Below are positions 63,124-64,000 of a DNA stretch of 64,000 nucleotides, piece after piece; the first letter of the stretch is position 1; each line of letters begins with the position of its first letter. The DNA is from Megalopta genalis (Eukaryota; Arthropoda; Insecta; Hymenoptera; Halictidae): contig NW_027476099.1 of NCBI RefSeq assembly GCF_051020955.1, positions 792,001 through 856,000 on the forward strand. Reading direction: 5' to 3'. The notes under the pieces are model-generated. The model saw only the letters and a list, made by a program, of their open reading frames with translations. It searched no databases and was not told the DNA's origin. The position numbers and the translations under genes are program-made.

Positions 63124-63345
63124 TCATCTATCTTCAGTGCATTGCACATATCCTGCCATGAATGCAAATCCATCTGTATTTGCAGCATTTGTATTTTGCT
63201 GCACACACTGCACTGTTTGTAATGTTCTCCTGTTTTCGCTATTTTTATAGTCCATGGTTCTCTTGTGGTAGTAACAATCCTTCTTTATATGTCCTTTTCT
63301 TCCACACTGGTAACATTTTGTCACATGTGTTGCTTTTGTCTTCAT
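63124..63345 (-). pseudogene. Ty1/copia Gag zinc knuckle
   Basis: Minus-strand frame of 73 codons with CYQCGRKGHIKKDC, a perfect CX2CX4HX4C zinc knuckle that binds nucleic acid in Gag. It is followed by a basic/polar linker that leads into the protease remnant. A frame break near 63,350 separates it from the gag domain upstream. Confidence 0.9.
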
Positions 63346-63369
63346 GTTCGTAGACGTTTTATTTCGTAT

Positions 63370-63765
63370 TTAAAAATTTCCACGTTTTTTTGTTTTTATA
63401 GGAAAGTCTTGATTAGTGAATCTCCTTTTATTATCATTTTGTTTAATTGCCTGGAGTATCTTTATACTTGAATCGGCATTCTCATTTAACAATTTCACCT
63501 CATGATCCAATAGCCTGGTTTTTACGAATGCAATACTTAAGTTGTCTTCAGCTAAAGTTTCAATAGCTGTTATCATTCCATCATAAGATGATGGAAGTGT
63601 TAATAACAAATGAGAAATTACATCTATCTCTTCTAATTTTCCTCCAGCTGCTTTCAATTCAGTGATTAGGCCATCAAATGTCGTGAAGTGTCTCATCAAT
63701 GGGGTATCACTTTGCAATTTTATACTCAGTAATTTCTTTTGCAGAGCCAGTTGAGTGATACACAC
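63370..63765 (-). pseudogene. Ty1/copia Gag (UBN2-type) C-terminal part
   Basis: Minus-strand frame with LALQKKLLSIKLQSDTPLMR, FDGLITELKAAGGKLEEIDV, LLLTLPSSYDGMI and FVKTRLLDHEVKL, the usual order of the copia gag domain. Intact gag would have another ~80-100 residues before this point. Upstream the frame meets a stop within a few codons (about 63,776) and the similarity ends, so the element is truncated at its 5' end or interrupted there. No real start codon is present. Confidence 0.85.
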
Positions 63766-63770
63766 GAGGT

Positions 63771-64000
63771 GTCATGTACACCAGAAAATTAAAACGGCTG
63801 CCACGGTTAAACTTCATATTATTTCGGGTCCGAAAAATTAGTAAATATTCTTCAGACGTTCTAAAGTAAAGGTGAACAGCGTTTTTCTTAAAAATATCAC
63901 TGTTATGTAGTAAAAAAATCCGGTAAGTGTGACTTGTTCAATACTTCGAACGCGGCTCGAGTCCGTCCCGACCTTCTGTTAAAGCCTCGTGCTGCGGACT
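63771..64000. other. Unassigned sequence right of the truncated copia element
   Basis: No open frame or recognisable LTR. The 5' LTR, leader and gag start of the copia element would be expected here but I do not see them. Composition is mixed, with a GC-richer end (GAACGCGGCTCGAGTCCGTC). Confidence 0.4.

Overview
The window looks like nuclear DNA of an insect. The evidence is an AT-rich genome, short introns with GTAAGT/TTGCAG splice signals, a decayed Ty1/copia retrotransposon, and a nuclear copy of mitochondrial DNA in the usual insect order rrnL-trnV-rrnS. A hymenopteran (ant-like) host is my guess from the look of the repeats; nothing in the window proves it. No bacterial-type gene, operon, CRISPR array or nuclear tRNA/rRNA gene was seen.

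Positions 1 to about 51,200 (80% of the window) are one uninterrupted satellite array of roughly 350 head-to-tail monomers. The consensus monomer is 145 bp, with common variants of 142-146 bp. The array runs off the left edge. Several monomer subfamilies are interleaved and copied as multi-kilobase blocks: a 3.75-kb unit in exact tandem (18,088-25,592), a 4.6-4.75-kb unit in tandem (39,293-48,305), and dispersed 1.2-3.9-kb blocks. This is higher-order-repeat behaviour. Each typical monomer also carries a 9-bp inverted repeat, and its length is close to that of nucleosome-core DNA. A centromeric or pericentromeric array is the natural reading, but it is inference.

At about 51,200 the satellite stops abruptly and is followed by 0.8 kb of a CTCTG/CTCTT pentanucleotide repeat. 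Its right end is a perfect 19-bp hairpin (52,011-52,073). About 52,441-54,000 is very AT-rich. It contains a mitochondrial insertion on the minus strand: a 16S rRNA fragment, a well-folding tRNA-Val(UAC) and a broken 12S rRNA. From 54.0 to 57.0 kb there are two candidate spliced genes in divergent orientation, separated by a 32-bp minisatellite of paired CCAAT motifs. The plus-strand candidate encodes an acidic/Ala-rich N-terminus and an Arg-Gly-Gly C-terminus, and its first coding exon seems to have lost the G of its splice donor.

From 57.1 to 59.1 kb there are small repeats and a decayed virus-like element: a basic core-protein-like segment joined to an adenain-type cysteine protease, followed by a second truncated virus-like ORF. 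From about 59.1 to 63.8 kb is a dead minus-strand Ty1/copia element. It keeps pieces of gag, zinc knuckle, protease, integrase N-terminus, reverse transcriptase and RNase H, with several inactivating changes. It is itself split by a 768-bp solo LTR of another element with a 4-bp target-site duplication. Overall the window is a satellite edge grading into a graveyard of repeats, with only two weak candidates for host genes.
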